Below are positions 1 to 5,458 of a stretch of 7,726 bases of DNA, in pieces. The stretch lies in NCBI GenBank assembly GCA_964397015.1, contig CAYNHL010000152.1:1-7726 (forward strand), in the 5' to 3' direction. The translations under genes and the position numbers were made by a program. The notes beneath the pieces were generated by a model that was given only the letters and a program-made list of their open reading frames with translations, was not told the DNA's origin and did not search any database. Position 1 is the first letter of the stretch. Each line of letters starts with the position of its first letter. Source of the DNA: MADRE2 sp964397015. GTDB taxonomy: Bacteria; Desulfobacterota; Desulfobacteria; Desulfobacterales; Desulfobacteraceae.

Positions 1-333
1 GCCCGCCAGTTTATTGGAGCATTGAAGAAGCGGCCCGTCACATGTGAGATCATGATCTGGGAATTGATCGAAAGAAACGAGTTGACCGCTGAGCTGGAAT
101 CGGTGCGAGAGAACAGCATTGTCGAATTTTACAGGCTGTTTCTGGCGACCGGCGAGACCAGGGAGGATTTACAGGCGATTGTCGCCCTGATCGGGGCGGC
201 TGTAAGCTACCTGGTTATCCGGTCCAGGCATATTGATATTTACGGGGGCCTGGATCTTAAGTCCGGTGATGGGTGGAACCGGCTGGAACAGTCAATTGAC
301 GTTATCATACAGGGTGTTCTGCCACCGGCCTGA
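1..333 (+). CDS. TetR-family transcriptional regulator, C-terminal part (5' end outside window)
   Basis: The reading frame is open from base 1 to the TGA at 331-333, giving about 110 residues of a protein whose start lies upstream. The helix-turn-helix DNA-binding domain is therefore not visible. What remains is all-helical and resembles the ligand-binding, dimerising half of TetR regulators: it opens with a RPxTCEIMIWELIERNELT helix, followed by a region with IVALIGAAVSYLVIRSRHID and a closing GGLDL...GWNRLEQSID helix. This pattern (IRSRHI, then GG-D/L, then GW) is one I recognise from TetR C-terminal domains. Such proteins usually repress an adjacent gene until a small ligand binds. The next gene, a nitroreductase on the same strand, has a near-perfect palindrome in front of it, so it is the obvious candidate target. 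An in-frame TTG at 22 is not a credible start because homology continues upstream. Ligand unknown. Confidence 0.78.
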   Translation, partial: ARQFIGALKKRPVTCEIMIWELIERNELTAELESVRENSIVEFYRLFLATGETREDLQAIVALIGAAVSYLVIRSRHIDIYGGLDLKSGDGWNRLEQSIDVIIQGVLPPA

Positions 334-350
334 TTTTTTTTAACTAAAAA

Positions 351-368
351 TGTCACTAATTGGTGACA
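351..368. promoter_or_regulatory. 18-bp near-perfect palindrome, candidate TetR operator
   Basis: TGTCACTAATTGGTGACA reads the same on both strands except for one pair (T357 against G362). It lies in the 46-base gap between the TetR-family gene and the nitroreductase and ends at the first base of the AAGGAG ribosome binding site (368-373). Size, symmetry and position are typical of a TetR dimer operator blocking transcription of the downstream gene. In RNA the same sequence could fold into a short hairpin beside the ribosome binding site. That the neighbouring regulator binds it is an inference. Confidence 0.55.
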
Positions 369-379
369 AGGAGATGCAC

Positions 380-1504
380 ATGAATCGACGAGAATTTATA
401 AAAACAGGAGTTATCACGAGCTCGGCCCTATTGGCGGCCGGCACACTTATAGGGGTCTGCAGCTGCGGGAAATCCGGCGACAGGCAGATGCCGCCGGATT
501 TGACAAAAATACGGGTCAGCGGGCTGTCCCCCCGGGCCCACAAAATTCTTTACTATGCCTCGCTTGCGCCCAGCGGCCACAACAGTCAGCCGTGGCGCGT
601 AAAGATCATAAATGACACGGAATGGATAATTGAATATGACAACCAGCGCAGGCTCCCGGTAGTGGATCCTGAAAACCGGGAGGTCATGCTTTCTCTTGGT
701 GCTTTTCTGGAAAACCTGGTCATTTCGGCTAGAACGGAAGGTCTTGAAGCCCATGTATCAATTTTAGCCTCGACAGCTTTTGATACGCAGGTGGCAAGGG
801 TCAGGTTCGAAAGTGTTTCTCCTGTTCCTTATCCGCTCGAACGTATCGTCAAGCGACGTACTCTAAAAAGTCACATGCTTCCCGGTGAACTGACCGGAGC
901 CGATATCCGGGCCTTTGAAAGGCAGGCCGGCGCAATGTTTTATTTTCCCAGAAAAAGCGCCCATGCCCGTGCAATGGCACAACAGGCCATTGAAAACTTC
1001 AACAGGCAGGCCCGAAACGACCTGGCCCAGGCAGAAGCCGCAAAATGGATGCGGTTTTCTGACAAGGAGTGTGAACATCATCTTGACGGTCTCACGGTAA
1101 AGGGGATGGAGATCACCGGCCCTGCCGGATGGTATGTCCGTCATTTCATGACACCCGAGGATGCAATGGGAAAAGCATTCAGGAAAAAAGGAATGGAAAA
1201 GACGGCAAAACAGGCTCTGGAAGGGGCCGGGTGGATTGTTATCACAAGTTCGGGGAATACTGTACCCGACTGGATCGATGCCGGGCGCAGGTTCCAGAAG
1301 ATGGCCCTTGTGGCAAGGGAAAGACAGATCGCCATTCATCCCATGACCCAGACTCTCGAGGAAAAAGAGGGACGGGATCATATCCGCAAAAACCATCAGC
1401 CCGGGATGATTCCACAGTTCATGCTGAGGGTGGGGTATGTAAACAGATATCCCGATCCAGTGTCATTGCGCCGCCCGGTTGACAGTTTTGTGACTGCCGG
1501 GTGA
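380..1504 (+). CDS. Acg-like FMN-binding nitroreductase-family oxidoreductase with Tat signal
   Basis: This 374-residue protein belongs to the nitroreductase fold, probably the Acg-like branch, which binds FMN; physiological substrate unknown. The N-terminus NRREFIK is a good twin-arginine motif, followed by a hydrophobic stretch (about residues 10-27), so it should be exported folded, with cofactor, to the periplasm. C27 and C29 end the signal region; a lipoprotein cleavage before one of them is possible, but the lipobox is poor. The flavin-binding signature APSGHNSQPW is at residues 63-72. The C-terminal half has the family pattern GWIVITS...W..AG..FQ...L.AR, then the HPMTQ motif and a final MLRVGYV...P.S.RRP. 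I chose ATG 380 because AAGGAG (368-373) sits 6 bases upstream and the Tat motif follows at once; the in-frame ATG at 350 lies in the palindrome and ATG 374 is too close to the ribosome binding site. Probably controlled by the upstream TetR-type regulator. Confidence 0.82.
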   Translation: MNRREFIKTGVITSSALLAAGTLIGVCSCGKSGDRQMPPDLTKIRVSGLSPRAHKILYYASLAPSGHNSQPWRVKIINDTEWIIEYDNQRRLPVVDPENREVMLSLGAFLENLVISARTEGLEAHVSILASTAFDTQVARVRFESVSPVPYPLERIVKRRTLKSHMLPGELTGADIRAFERQAGAMFYFPRKSAHARAMAQQAIENFNRQARNDLAQAEAAKWMRFSDKECEHHLDGLTVKGMEITGPAGWYVRHFMTPEDAMGKAFRKKGMEKTAKQALEGAGWIVITSSGNTVPDWIDAGRRFQKMALVARERQIAIHPMTQTLEEKEGRDHIRKNHQPGMIPQFMLRVGYVNRYPDPVSLRRPVDSFVTAG

Positions 1505-1512
1505 TTCTTTGC

Positions 1513-1542
1513 TTGATTGCAGGAGAAGATCCCGGTTATAAT
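1513..1542 (+). promoter_or_regulatory. Sigma70-type promoter candidate for the alpha/beta hydrolase
   Basis: TTGATT (1513-1518) and a consensus TATAAT (1537-1542) are separated by 18 bases. A start of transcription near 1549 would leave a leader of about 37 bases before ATG 1586. This makes the TTG codon at 1517 an unlikely translation start, since it overlaps the -35 element. Prediction from sequence only. Confidence 0.5.
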
Positions 1543-1574
1543 CAACGGCACAAGCTTTAATTATCTTTTGTCCA

Positions 1575-1583
1575 GGGGGGGGG
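1575..1583 (+). repeat. G9 homopolymer in the hydrolase ribosome binding site
   Basis: Nine consecutive G (A before at 1574, then AG before ATG at 1586) form the only Shine-Dalgarno-like sequence in front of the hydrolase start. Runs of this length slip during replication. A change in length would alter the spacing between ribosome binding site and start codon without changing the protein. Confidence 0.7.
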
Positions 1584-1585
1584 AG

Positions 1586-2443
1586 ATGAGATTTTCAGAA
1601 ACAAGTACCGGCCGGCTTGAAACCGGTGACGGTCAAATGCTTGATATACATATCTGGGAGCCAAAATCCCCGCGGGCGGTGTTTATGGCCGTCCATGGCG
1701 GCCTGGCCCATGCCGGGGACTATGTGACTCCGGCCCTGTATTTCAAAGAAAGAGAAATAGCCACCGTGGCCTATGATCTGCGGGGACACAAGCAGGAAAA
1801 AGTTTTCATCAAGGGATTTGACCAGCTGGTGTCGGACACGGCCAGGTTTCTGGACTGGACAGTGGAAAGGTATCCCGGACTGCCGGTATTTTTCCTGGGG
1901 CATTCCGTCGGTGCGCTTATCGGGACCCATTTCGGTTTAGGACCGGCCAGGTATGCCGAGGTGCCGGCAGGGTATATTTTTTCATCACCCTACTATGCCA
2001 ATGCGATCAAGGTGTCTCCCCTCGTGCTTTCCATGATCAGGATTGCCGACCGGGTCTTTCCCCGGGCACCAATACCCGGTCCCGATATCACGGATATGCT
2101 GACCCATGACGTTGACATCACCCGCCGCCATCACCGGGATGCGGCAGATGGTCTCAGGGCGCAAAAGGCCTCTTTGCGCTTCGGGGCCGAGCTCCTGAGA
2201 GCCCAGGCATGGGTTGCTTCCAATATCGGGGACTGGCACCACGATCTTCTGGTTTTTGTGGCCGGCCGGGACCAGGTGGCGGACAGTGCAATAACGCGGC
2301 AGCTGCTTGATAAAATTGATCCATCGAAATGCACACAGGTGTTTCATGAGCATAATTTTCATGAAAATTTCAACGAGATAAACCGGGATGAGACCTTTTT
2401 GGCCATCGAGGCCTGGATAGACAAGATCCTGGCGGTTCAGTGA
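1586..2443 (+). CDS. Alpha/beta hydrolase, monoacylglycerol-lipase-like (serine hydrolase)
   Basis: The 285-residue product is an alpha/beta hydrolase of the Hydrolase_4 / monoacylglycerol lipase type, likely a soluble esterase or lysophospholipase-like enzyme. The oxyanion-hole region is HGG at residues 37-39, the YDLRGH motif is near 63-68, the nucleophile elbow is GHSVG with Ser107, the acid is Asp229 (AGRDQVAD), and the base is His259 in FHENFNE, which matches the HE..NE context of monoglyceride lipases. A cap region lies between about residues 135 and 205. No signal peptide or membrane segment is visible. The ATG at 1586 was preferred over the in-frame TTG at 1517, because the latter overlaps a promoter-like -35 and lacks a ribosome binding site, while the G-rich run at 1574-1585 directly precedes 1586. 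It follows the nitroreductase by 81 bases. Its stop is 3 bases from the stop of the convergent cysteine-cluster gene. True substrate unknown. Confidence 0.85.
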   Translation: MRFSETSTGRLETGDGQMLDIHIWEPKSPRAVFMAVHGGLAHAGDYVTPALYFKEREIATVAYDLRGHKQEKVFIKGFDQLVSDTARFLDWTVERYPGLPVFFLGHSVGALIGTHFGLGPARYAEVPAGYIFSSPYYANAIKVSPLVLSMIRIADRVFPRAPIPGPDITDMLTHDVDITRRHHRDAADGLRAQKASLRFGAELLRAQAWVASNIGDWHHDLLVFVAGRDQVADSAITRQLLDKIDPSKCTQVFHEHNFHENFNEINRDETFLAIEAWIDKILAVQ

Positions 2444-2446
2444 TAA

Positions 2447-3025
2447 TTATTTAGCCCCCTGGTCCAGGTCATCGAGCATCCGGGCAACGGTCTGCTTTAT
2501 TCTATGTTCCGTTTTCCCGGCCGTTTTTTTAAAAGCGGTTTCGATGCCTGCCATCCGGGTGTAGAACGGGGTCCTGTCAAAGGGAATATATCCGTGCCTG
2601 GAAAACAGGCTGCTGCCTGCCCGGCAGCCCGGGCCGTTAATGACGGGCCGTCCCGGCCGGTGAAGTTCGTGGGGGATTCCGTGAAGGCGGCAGATCATGG
2701 GTCGATGGTCATATACCAGGCATCTGCCCTCCAGGTTGAGAGGACACATCATTGAAAAAGGAGTGTCCGGCCGGTGATACAGCAGCAGGCGGTCCATGTA
2801 TTGACGGGCCCGAAGTATCACAGCGCTTCGAGTGCGGTCCGGCAGGTTCAGGACACCGTGCAGCAGGTATGCCTTTTCAACATGGGTGTGATGGTAAAAA
2901 AGGCTTTTGCAGCAATTGTCGTCACAACCGTTGCAGGTAAAGCCGTATTTACCGGCCACTTTATTCCAGGCGGTATCCATGTCATGATAAAGGGCCTGGA
3001 TCATTTTCCGGTATTTTATTTTCAT
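2447..3025 (-). CDS. YkgJ-family cysteine-cluster (CxxCxxxCC) protein
   Basis: This 192-residue protein carries a cysteine cluster of the YkgJ / PF03692 type, which probably binds zinc or an iron-sulfur centre; function in the family is not established. Visible cysteines are C31, C34, C38 and C39 (CNGCDDNCC), C94 (MMCPL), C102 (GRCLVYDHRPMICR, with C112), and C134 (GPGC). The segment CPLN-x-EGRC-x-VYDHRPMICRLHG is the characteristic second half of the family. The first cluster has one more residue between its cysteine pairs than the common CxxCxxCC. No signal or membrane segment. ATG 3025 is 17 bases after the dgt stop, and no Shine-Dalgarno is apparent, so translation may be coupled to dgt. 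An alternative in-frame ATG at 3004 (residue 8) has no better ribosome binding site. The start codon region is part of a 14-bp tandem duplication. Confidence 0.8.
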   Translation of the reverse strand: MKIKYRKMIQALYHDMDTAWNKVAGKYGFTCNGCDDNCCKSLFYHHTHVEKAYLLHGVLNLPDRTRSAVILRARQYMDRLLLYHRPDTPFSMMCPLNLEGRCLVYDHRPMICRLHGIPHELHRPGRPVINGPGCRAGSSLFSRHGYIPFDRTPFYTRMAGIETAFKKTAGKTEHRIKQTVARMLDDLDQGAK

Positions 3026-3051
3026 GAACTATACCAGATGAACTATACCAG
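3024..3051. repeat. Perfect 14-bp tandem duplication at the dgt stop / ykgJ-like start junction
   Basis: The plus-strand unit ATGAACTATACCAG occurs twice back to back (3024-3037 and 3038-3051) with no mismatch. On the coding (minus) strand each copy contains CTGGTATAGTTCAT. The upstream copy supplies the dgt stop TAG (3043-3045); the downstream copy leads into the start codon of the cysteine-cluster gene. Without the extra copy the dgt stop would lie only 3 bases from that start codon. Confidence 0.9.
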
Positions 3052-4149
3052 GGGTCTTGGAAAGAAAAGCCTGGCATACAGTTCCATGGCATACCTGTCT
3101 GTCATGCTGGCAATCAAGTCACAGGCAGACCTGTCAACAGGATTGTTTTCCGGATTCCAGGGCGCCATTTCCATTTTTTCCAGTTCTTTCTGCAGGGTGT
3201 CAGGGTGATTCTTCAAGTGGTGAAAAAGACCGGCAATAATCTTTTTGGCCTTGATGAACTCGTCATGAACCACGCTTGACCGGTATACATTGTCGTACAG
3301 AAATTTTCTCAAAATGGTCATGGCCTGTATGGTCTTTTCTCCCAGGTCCAGAACCAGAACGTCTTCATGGACATGGCTGTTGTAGACAAGCTGTTCTATC
3401 ATGGTGGTGGCCCGGCTTGAATGGCTGTCACCAAGTATCCGGGTACAGATTTCCGGGATGTCGCTTCTGGAGATGACACGGCTTCTGAGGGCATCATCGA
3501 GGTCATGGTTGAGATAGGCCATGATATCGGCAATTCTGACGACCCTTCCCTCCAGGGTGACAGCTGTCTCTCCGGGAGTGGCCGGAATGATGTTGCCGAA
3601 TCCTTTTGAGTGTTTCAGGATACCGTCCCTTACCTCCAGGGTCAGGTTCAGTCCCCTGCCTTTGTTCTCGAGGAGATCCACGACCCGCAGGCTCTGGTCG
3701 CTGTGGGTGAAGTGCTTTGAATAGATTTCGATCAGTGCGGTTTCCCCGCCGTGTCCAAAGGGTGTGTGGCCCAGGTCGTGGCCCAGGGCTATTGCCTCGG
3801 CCAGGTCTTCATTGAGCCGCATGGCCCTGGCAATGTTCCTGGCAATTTCAGATACTTCCAGTGTATGGGTCATTCTTGTGCGGTAATGGTCGCCCAGGGG
3901 AGACAGAAACACCTGGGTTTTATGCTTCAGTCTGCGAAAGGCATTGGAATACACAATGCGGTCACGGTCGAGCTGAAACGGAGTTCGGATGCTGCAGGGG
4001 TCGGGTTCGTCATGCTGGCGCGAGGTACTGGTGCTCAGTGTTCCAAAGCGGCAGATAAATGTTTTTTCCCGGTTCTGGAACGATTCCCTTATGGACAGGG
4101 AAGGAAGGGTGCCAATTTCCGGATCTATTTTCTGAATGGAGCTATTCAT
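3043..4149 (-). CDS. dgt: dGTPase-like deoxynucleoside triphosphate triphosphohydrolase (HD domain)
   Basis: The enzyme hydrolyses dNTPs, classically dGTP, to the nucleoside and tripolyphosphate, and is a cytosolic regulator of dNTP pools. At 368 residues it matches the short type-2 dGTPase-like group rather than the roughly 500-residue E. coli Dgt. The family start RDRIVYSNAFRRLKHKTQVF is at about 62-81. The HD metal site is complete: H95 (RMTHTLEV), H124-D125 (GHDLGHTPFGHGGE) and D208 (RIADIMAYLNHDLDD). The QSLRV motif (about 152-156) and LTLEVRDGILKHS (about 169-181) are also present. ATG 4149 is the start read here; no strong Shine-Dalgarno precedes it. It leads a two-gene minus-strand unit with the cysteine-cluster gene and is divergent from the deaminase. 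Substrate preference among dNTPs cannot be told from sequence. Confidence 0.92.
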   Translation of the reverse strand: MNSSIQKIDPEIGTLPSLSIRESFQNREKTFICRFGTLSTSTSRQHDEPDPCSIRTPFQLDRDRIVYSNAFRRLKHKTQVFLSPLGDHYRTRMTHTLEVSEIARNIARAMRLNEDLAEAIALGHDLGHTPFGHGGETALIEIYSKHFTHSDQSLRVVDLLENKGRGLNLTLEVRDGILKHSKGFGNIIPATPGETAVTLEGRVVRIADIMAYLNHDLDDALRSRVISRSDIPEICTRILGDSHSSRATTMIEQLVYNSHVHEDVLVLDLGEKTIQAMTILRKFLYDNVYRSSVVHDEFIKAKKIIAGLFHHLKNHPDTLQKELEKMEMAPWNPENNPVDRSACDLIASMTDRYAMELYARLFFPRPLV

Positions 4150-4162
4150 GATATTTTACCGG

Positions 4163-4191
4163 TTGAATAAATTATGGAATCAGTTTAAACT
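4163..4191 (+). promoter_or_regulatory. Weak sigma70-type promoter candidate for the deaminase
   Basis: TTGAAT (4163-4168) and TAAACT (4186-4191) are 17 bases apart and point towards the deaminase gene. The -10 element overlaps a perfect 10-bp palindrome, AGTTTAAACT (4182-4191), which could be an operator or chance in an A/T-rich spacer. Confidence 0.35.
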
Positions 4192-4198
4192 ACCATGC

Positions 4199-4228
4199 TA
4201 TGTACCGTATATTGGTGGTTACCGTCAA
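4199..4228 (-). promoter_or_regulatory. Weak promoter candidate for dgt
   Basis: On the minus strand TTGACG (complement of 4223-4228) is followed after 18 bases by TACATA (complement of 4199-4204). The -35 is close to consensus, the -10 is poor. It would give dgt a leader of about 40 bases and would overlap the deaminase promoter region, as expected for a divergent pair. Confidence 0.28.
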
Positions 4229-4242
4229 GCTGAATGCACCGT

Positions 4243-4255
4243 GAGGTGATGTATC
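4243..4255 (+). promoter_or_regulatory. Strong Shine-Dalgarno followed by ATC, possible true start of the deaminase
   Basis: GAGGTGAT (4243-4250) is complementary to the 3' end of 16S rRNA and is the only strong ribosome binding site ahead of the deaminase. Six bases after its last AGG base is an in-frame ATC (4253-4255). From there the reading frame adds nine residues (start codon, then GHAEYEKF) before Met at 4280. The ATG codons at 4249 and 4260 are in other frames. An in-frame TGA at 4247-4249 bars any earlier start. Confidence 0.5.
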
Positions 4256-4279
4256 GGGCATGCGGAATATGAAAAATTC

Positions 4280-4783
4280 ATGGAACTTGCGCTTGAAGAA
4301 GCGCGCCGGGCATATGATTCAGGCGAATTTCCCGTGGGATGTGTCGTGGTGAATGACAACCGGGTCTTGGCATCGGCCGGCAGGACCGGCACAGCTTTCA
4401 AAAACGGGGTGTTCAACGAAGTGGACCACGCCGAGATCCGCGCCATCAAAAGGCTGGCCGAAGTCCGGGAACCCTTTGATCCCAAAAGGACGGCGCTGGT
4501 CTGTACCATGGAGCCCTGCCTGATGTGTCTGTCTGCATGTATTTTTACCGGGATCAAAACCCTGGTATATGCATATGAAGATCCCATGGGCGGAGGTACG
4601 GGTATTGATTTTTCCAGGGCCGCCCCGTTGTATAAAAACAGCAGGCTTGAAATTATTCCAGGGGTGCTGCGTCAAAAAAGTCTTGATCTTTTTTATAAAT
4701 TTTTTAATAAAGAAGACAATTTGTACTGGAAGGGGAGTTATCTGGCGGCATATACCCTCGAGCAGGGGCAGAAAAGCAAATAA
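4280..4783 (+). CDS. TadA-like nucleoside deaminase (zinc-dependent CDA fold)
   Basis: From ATG 4280 the product has 167 residues. It belongs to the cytidine/deoxycytidylate deaminase zinc-binding superfamily: H50-A-E52 supplies a zinc ligand and the proton-shuttling glutamate, and EPC80LMC83 supplies the two cysteine ligands. The N-terminal helix ELALEEARRAYDSGEFPVGCVVV and the overall size resemble TadA, the tRNA adenosine-34 deaminase. Differences are real, though: the Asn that aligns with E. coli TadA N46 (in EGWNRP) is missing here (ASAGRTG), the loop before HAE is about four residues longer, and the segment after the second cysteine motif reads YAYEDPMGGGTGIDF rather than the TadA GARDAKTGAAGS. 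It may therefore be a paralogue acting on a free nucleoside or base. ATG 4280 lacks a good ribosome binding site; the true start may be ATC 4253 (see the separate entry). infC begins 92 bases later with its own promoter. Confidence 0.75.
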   Translation: MELALEEARRAYDSGEFPVGCVVVNDNRVLASAGRTGTAFKNGVFNEVDHAEIRAIKRLAEVREPFDPKRTALVCTMEPCLMCLSACIFTGIKTLVYAYEDPMGGGTGIDFSRAAPLYKNSRLEIIPGVLRQKSLDLFYKFFNKEDNLYWKGSYLAAYTLEQGQKSK

Positions 4784-4786
4784 TTC

Positions 4787-4815
4787 TTGCTTTTTATCAA
4801 AAGTCCCGGTATAAT
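4787..4815 (+). promoter_or_regulatory. Sigma70-type promoter for the infC operon
   Basis: TTGCTT (4787-4792) and a perfect TATAAT (4810-4815) are separated by 17 bases, the optimal spacing. It lies directly after the deaminase stop (4781-4783) and would start transcription near 4822, leaving a leader of about 55 bases to the infC ribosome binding site. It is the best promoter match in the window and suits a highly expressed translation operon. Confidence 0.7.
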
Positions 4816-4863
4816 TGCGGGTTATATTTTGCCATATATTATTATGGATGCGTGGATGACATC

Positions 4864-4878
4864 AGGAGGTGTAGAATA
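4864..4878 (+). promoter_or_regulatory. infC Shine-Dalgarno and ATA start codon
   Basis: AGGAGGTG (4864-4871) is a near-perfect anti-16S match. Counting from the last G of AGGAGG (4869), ATA (4876-4878) follows after six bases and is in the IF3 frame. The in-frame GTG at 4852 lies upstream of this site and has no ribosome binding site; GTG at 4888 is 18 bases downstream, too far. Confidence 0.8.
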
Positions 4879-5397
4879 TCTAAGCGAGTGAAACAGGACC
4901 AGACAAACGTAAATAAAGACATCACGGCTGATCACGTTCGGGTGATCGGCGCGGATGGTGAACAGATCGGAATCATGACGATTGATGAAGCTCTCAGTGA
5001 AGCACAGGCTTTGAGTCTTGATCTCGTGGAAGTATCTCCTGGCGCAAACCCGCCTGTCTGCAAGATAATGGACTATGGAAAATACAAGTATGAATTGACA
5101 AAAAAGAAACAGGACGTCAAGCGCAAGCAGAAAAGCACTCAGATCAAAGAAATCAAGGTCAGGCCGAAAACCGATGATCACGATCTGGAGACCAAGGTAA
5201 GGCACATTGAAAAGTTCATTGGCAAAAATGACAAGGTGAAGATAACACTGGTATTCAGGGGACGGGAAGTGATTTTAAAGGAACAGGCCGGCCAGGTGCT
5301 TGAAAAGATAGTGGCCATGACTGAACCGTTCGCCCAGGTGGAGCAGTTACCAAAATTCGAAGGCCGGGTCATAACCATGATGCTGGGGCCCAAATAG
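4876..5397 (+). CDS. infC: Translation initiation factor IF-3, rare ATA start
   Basis: IF-3 binds the 30S subunit, keeps it apart from 50S and proofreads start codon and initiator tRNA. The 173-residue protein has both domains: an N-domain (VNKDITADHVRVIGADGEQIGIM...LDLVEVSPGANPPVCKIMDYGKYKYE), a lysine-rich linker helix (KKKQDVKRKQKSTQ), and a C-domain (IKEIKVRPKTDDHDLETKVRHIEKFI...KVKITLVFRGRE), ending in VITMMLGPK. The start is assigned to ATA 4876 from the position of a near-perfect Shine-Dalgarno and from protein length. Non-AUG starts on infC are known (AUU in E. coli, AUC in Myxococcus xanthus) and let IF-3 repress its own mRNA, so autocontrol is expected here. It is the first gene of infC-rpmI-rplT-pheST, behind a strong promoter. 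thrS, often found just upstream, is not here. Confidence 0.96.
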   Translation: MSKRVKQDQTNVNKDITADHVRVIGADGEQIGIMTIDEALSEAQALSLDLVEVSPGANPPVCKIMDYGKYKYELTKKKQDVKRKQKSTQIKEIKVRPKTDDHDLETKVRHIEKFIGKNDKVKITLVFRGREVILKEQAGQVLEKIVAMTEPFAQVEQLPKFEGRVITMMLGPK

Positions 5398-5458
5398 TGC
5401 TTTATTCCGGTTGATCCGGCCTTGTTAAGCTGAACTGATTCAAGTACAGATGAAATGT

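Noticed and set aside
313..341. Intrinsic terminator after the TetR gene (GGTG/CACC stem and a run of eight T)
   Set aside because: The stem is only 4 bp and ends 7 bases before the T run (334-341), so it is not a convincing terminator.
350..379. ATG 350 or ATG 374 as the nitroreductase start
   Set aside because: ATG 350 overlaps the palindrome and has no ribosome binding site; ATG 374 directly abuts AAGGAG. ATG 380 has correct spacing and starts the Tat motif.
1517..1585. TTG 1517 as start of the hydrolase
   Set aside because: It overlaps a promoter-like -35, has no Shine-Dalgarno upstream, and the added residues are not part of the alpha/beta hydrolase fold.
2774..3208. Plus-strand open frames across the ykgJ-like gene and dgt, including 3751-4170
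   Set aside because: They are antisense to clearly homologous minus-strand genes and show no recognisable protein pattern.
4249..4272. Seven-codon leader peptide (MYRACGI) after the strong Shine-Dalgarno before the deaminase
   Set aside because: Its ATG overlaps the Shine-Dalgarno itself and the codons show no regulatory amino acid run.
4260..4300. ATG 4260 as start of a different small gene
   Set aside because: It is 13 bases from the Shine-Dalgarno, lies in another frame from the deaminase and encodes nothing recognisable. It remains relevant only if a base was missed nearby.
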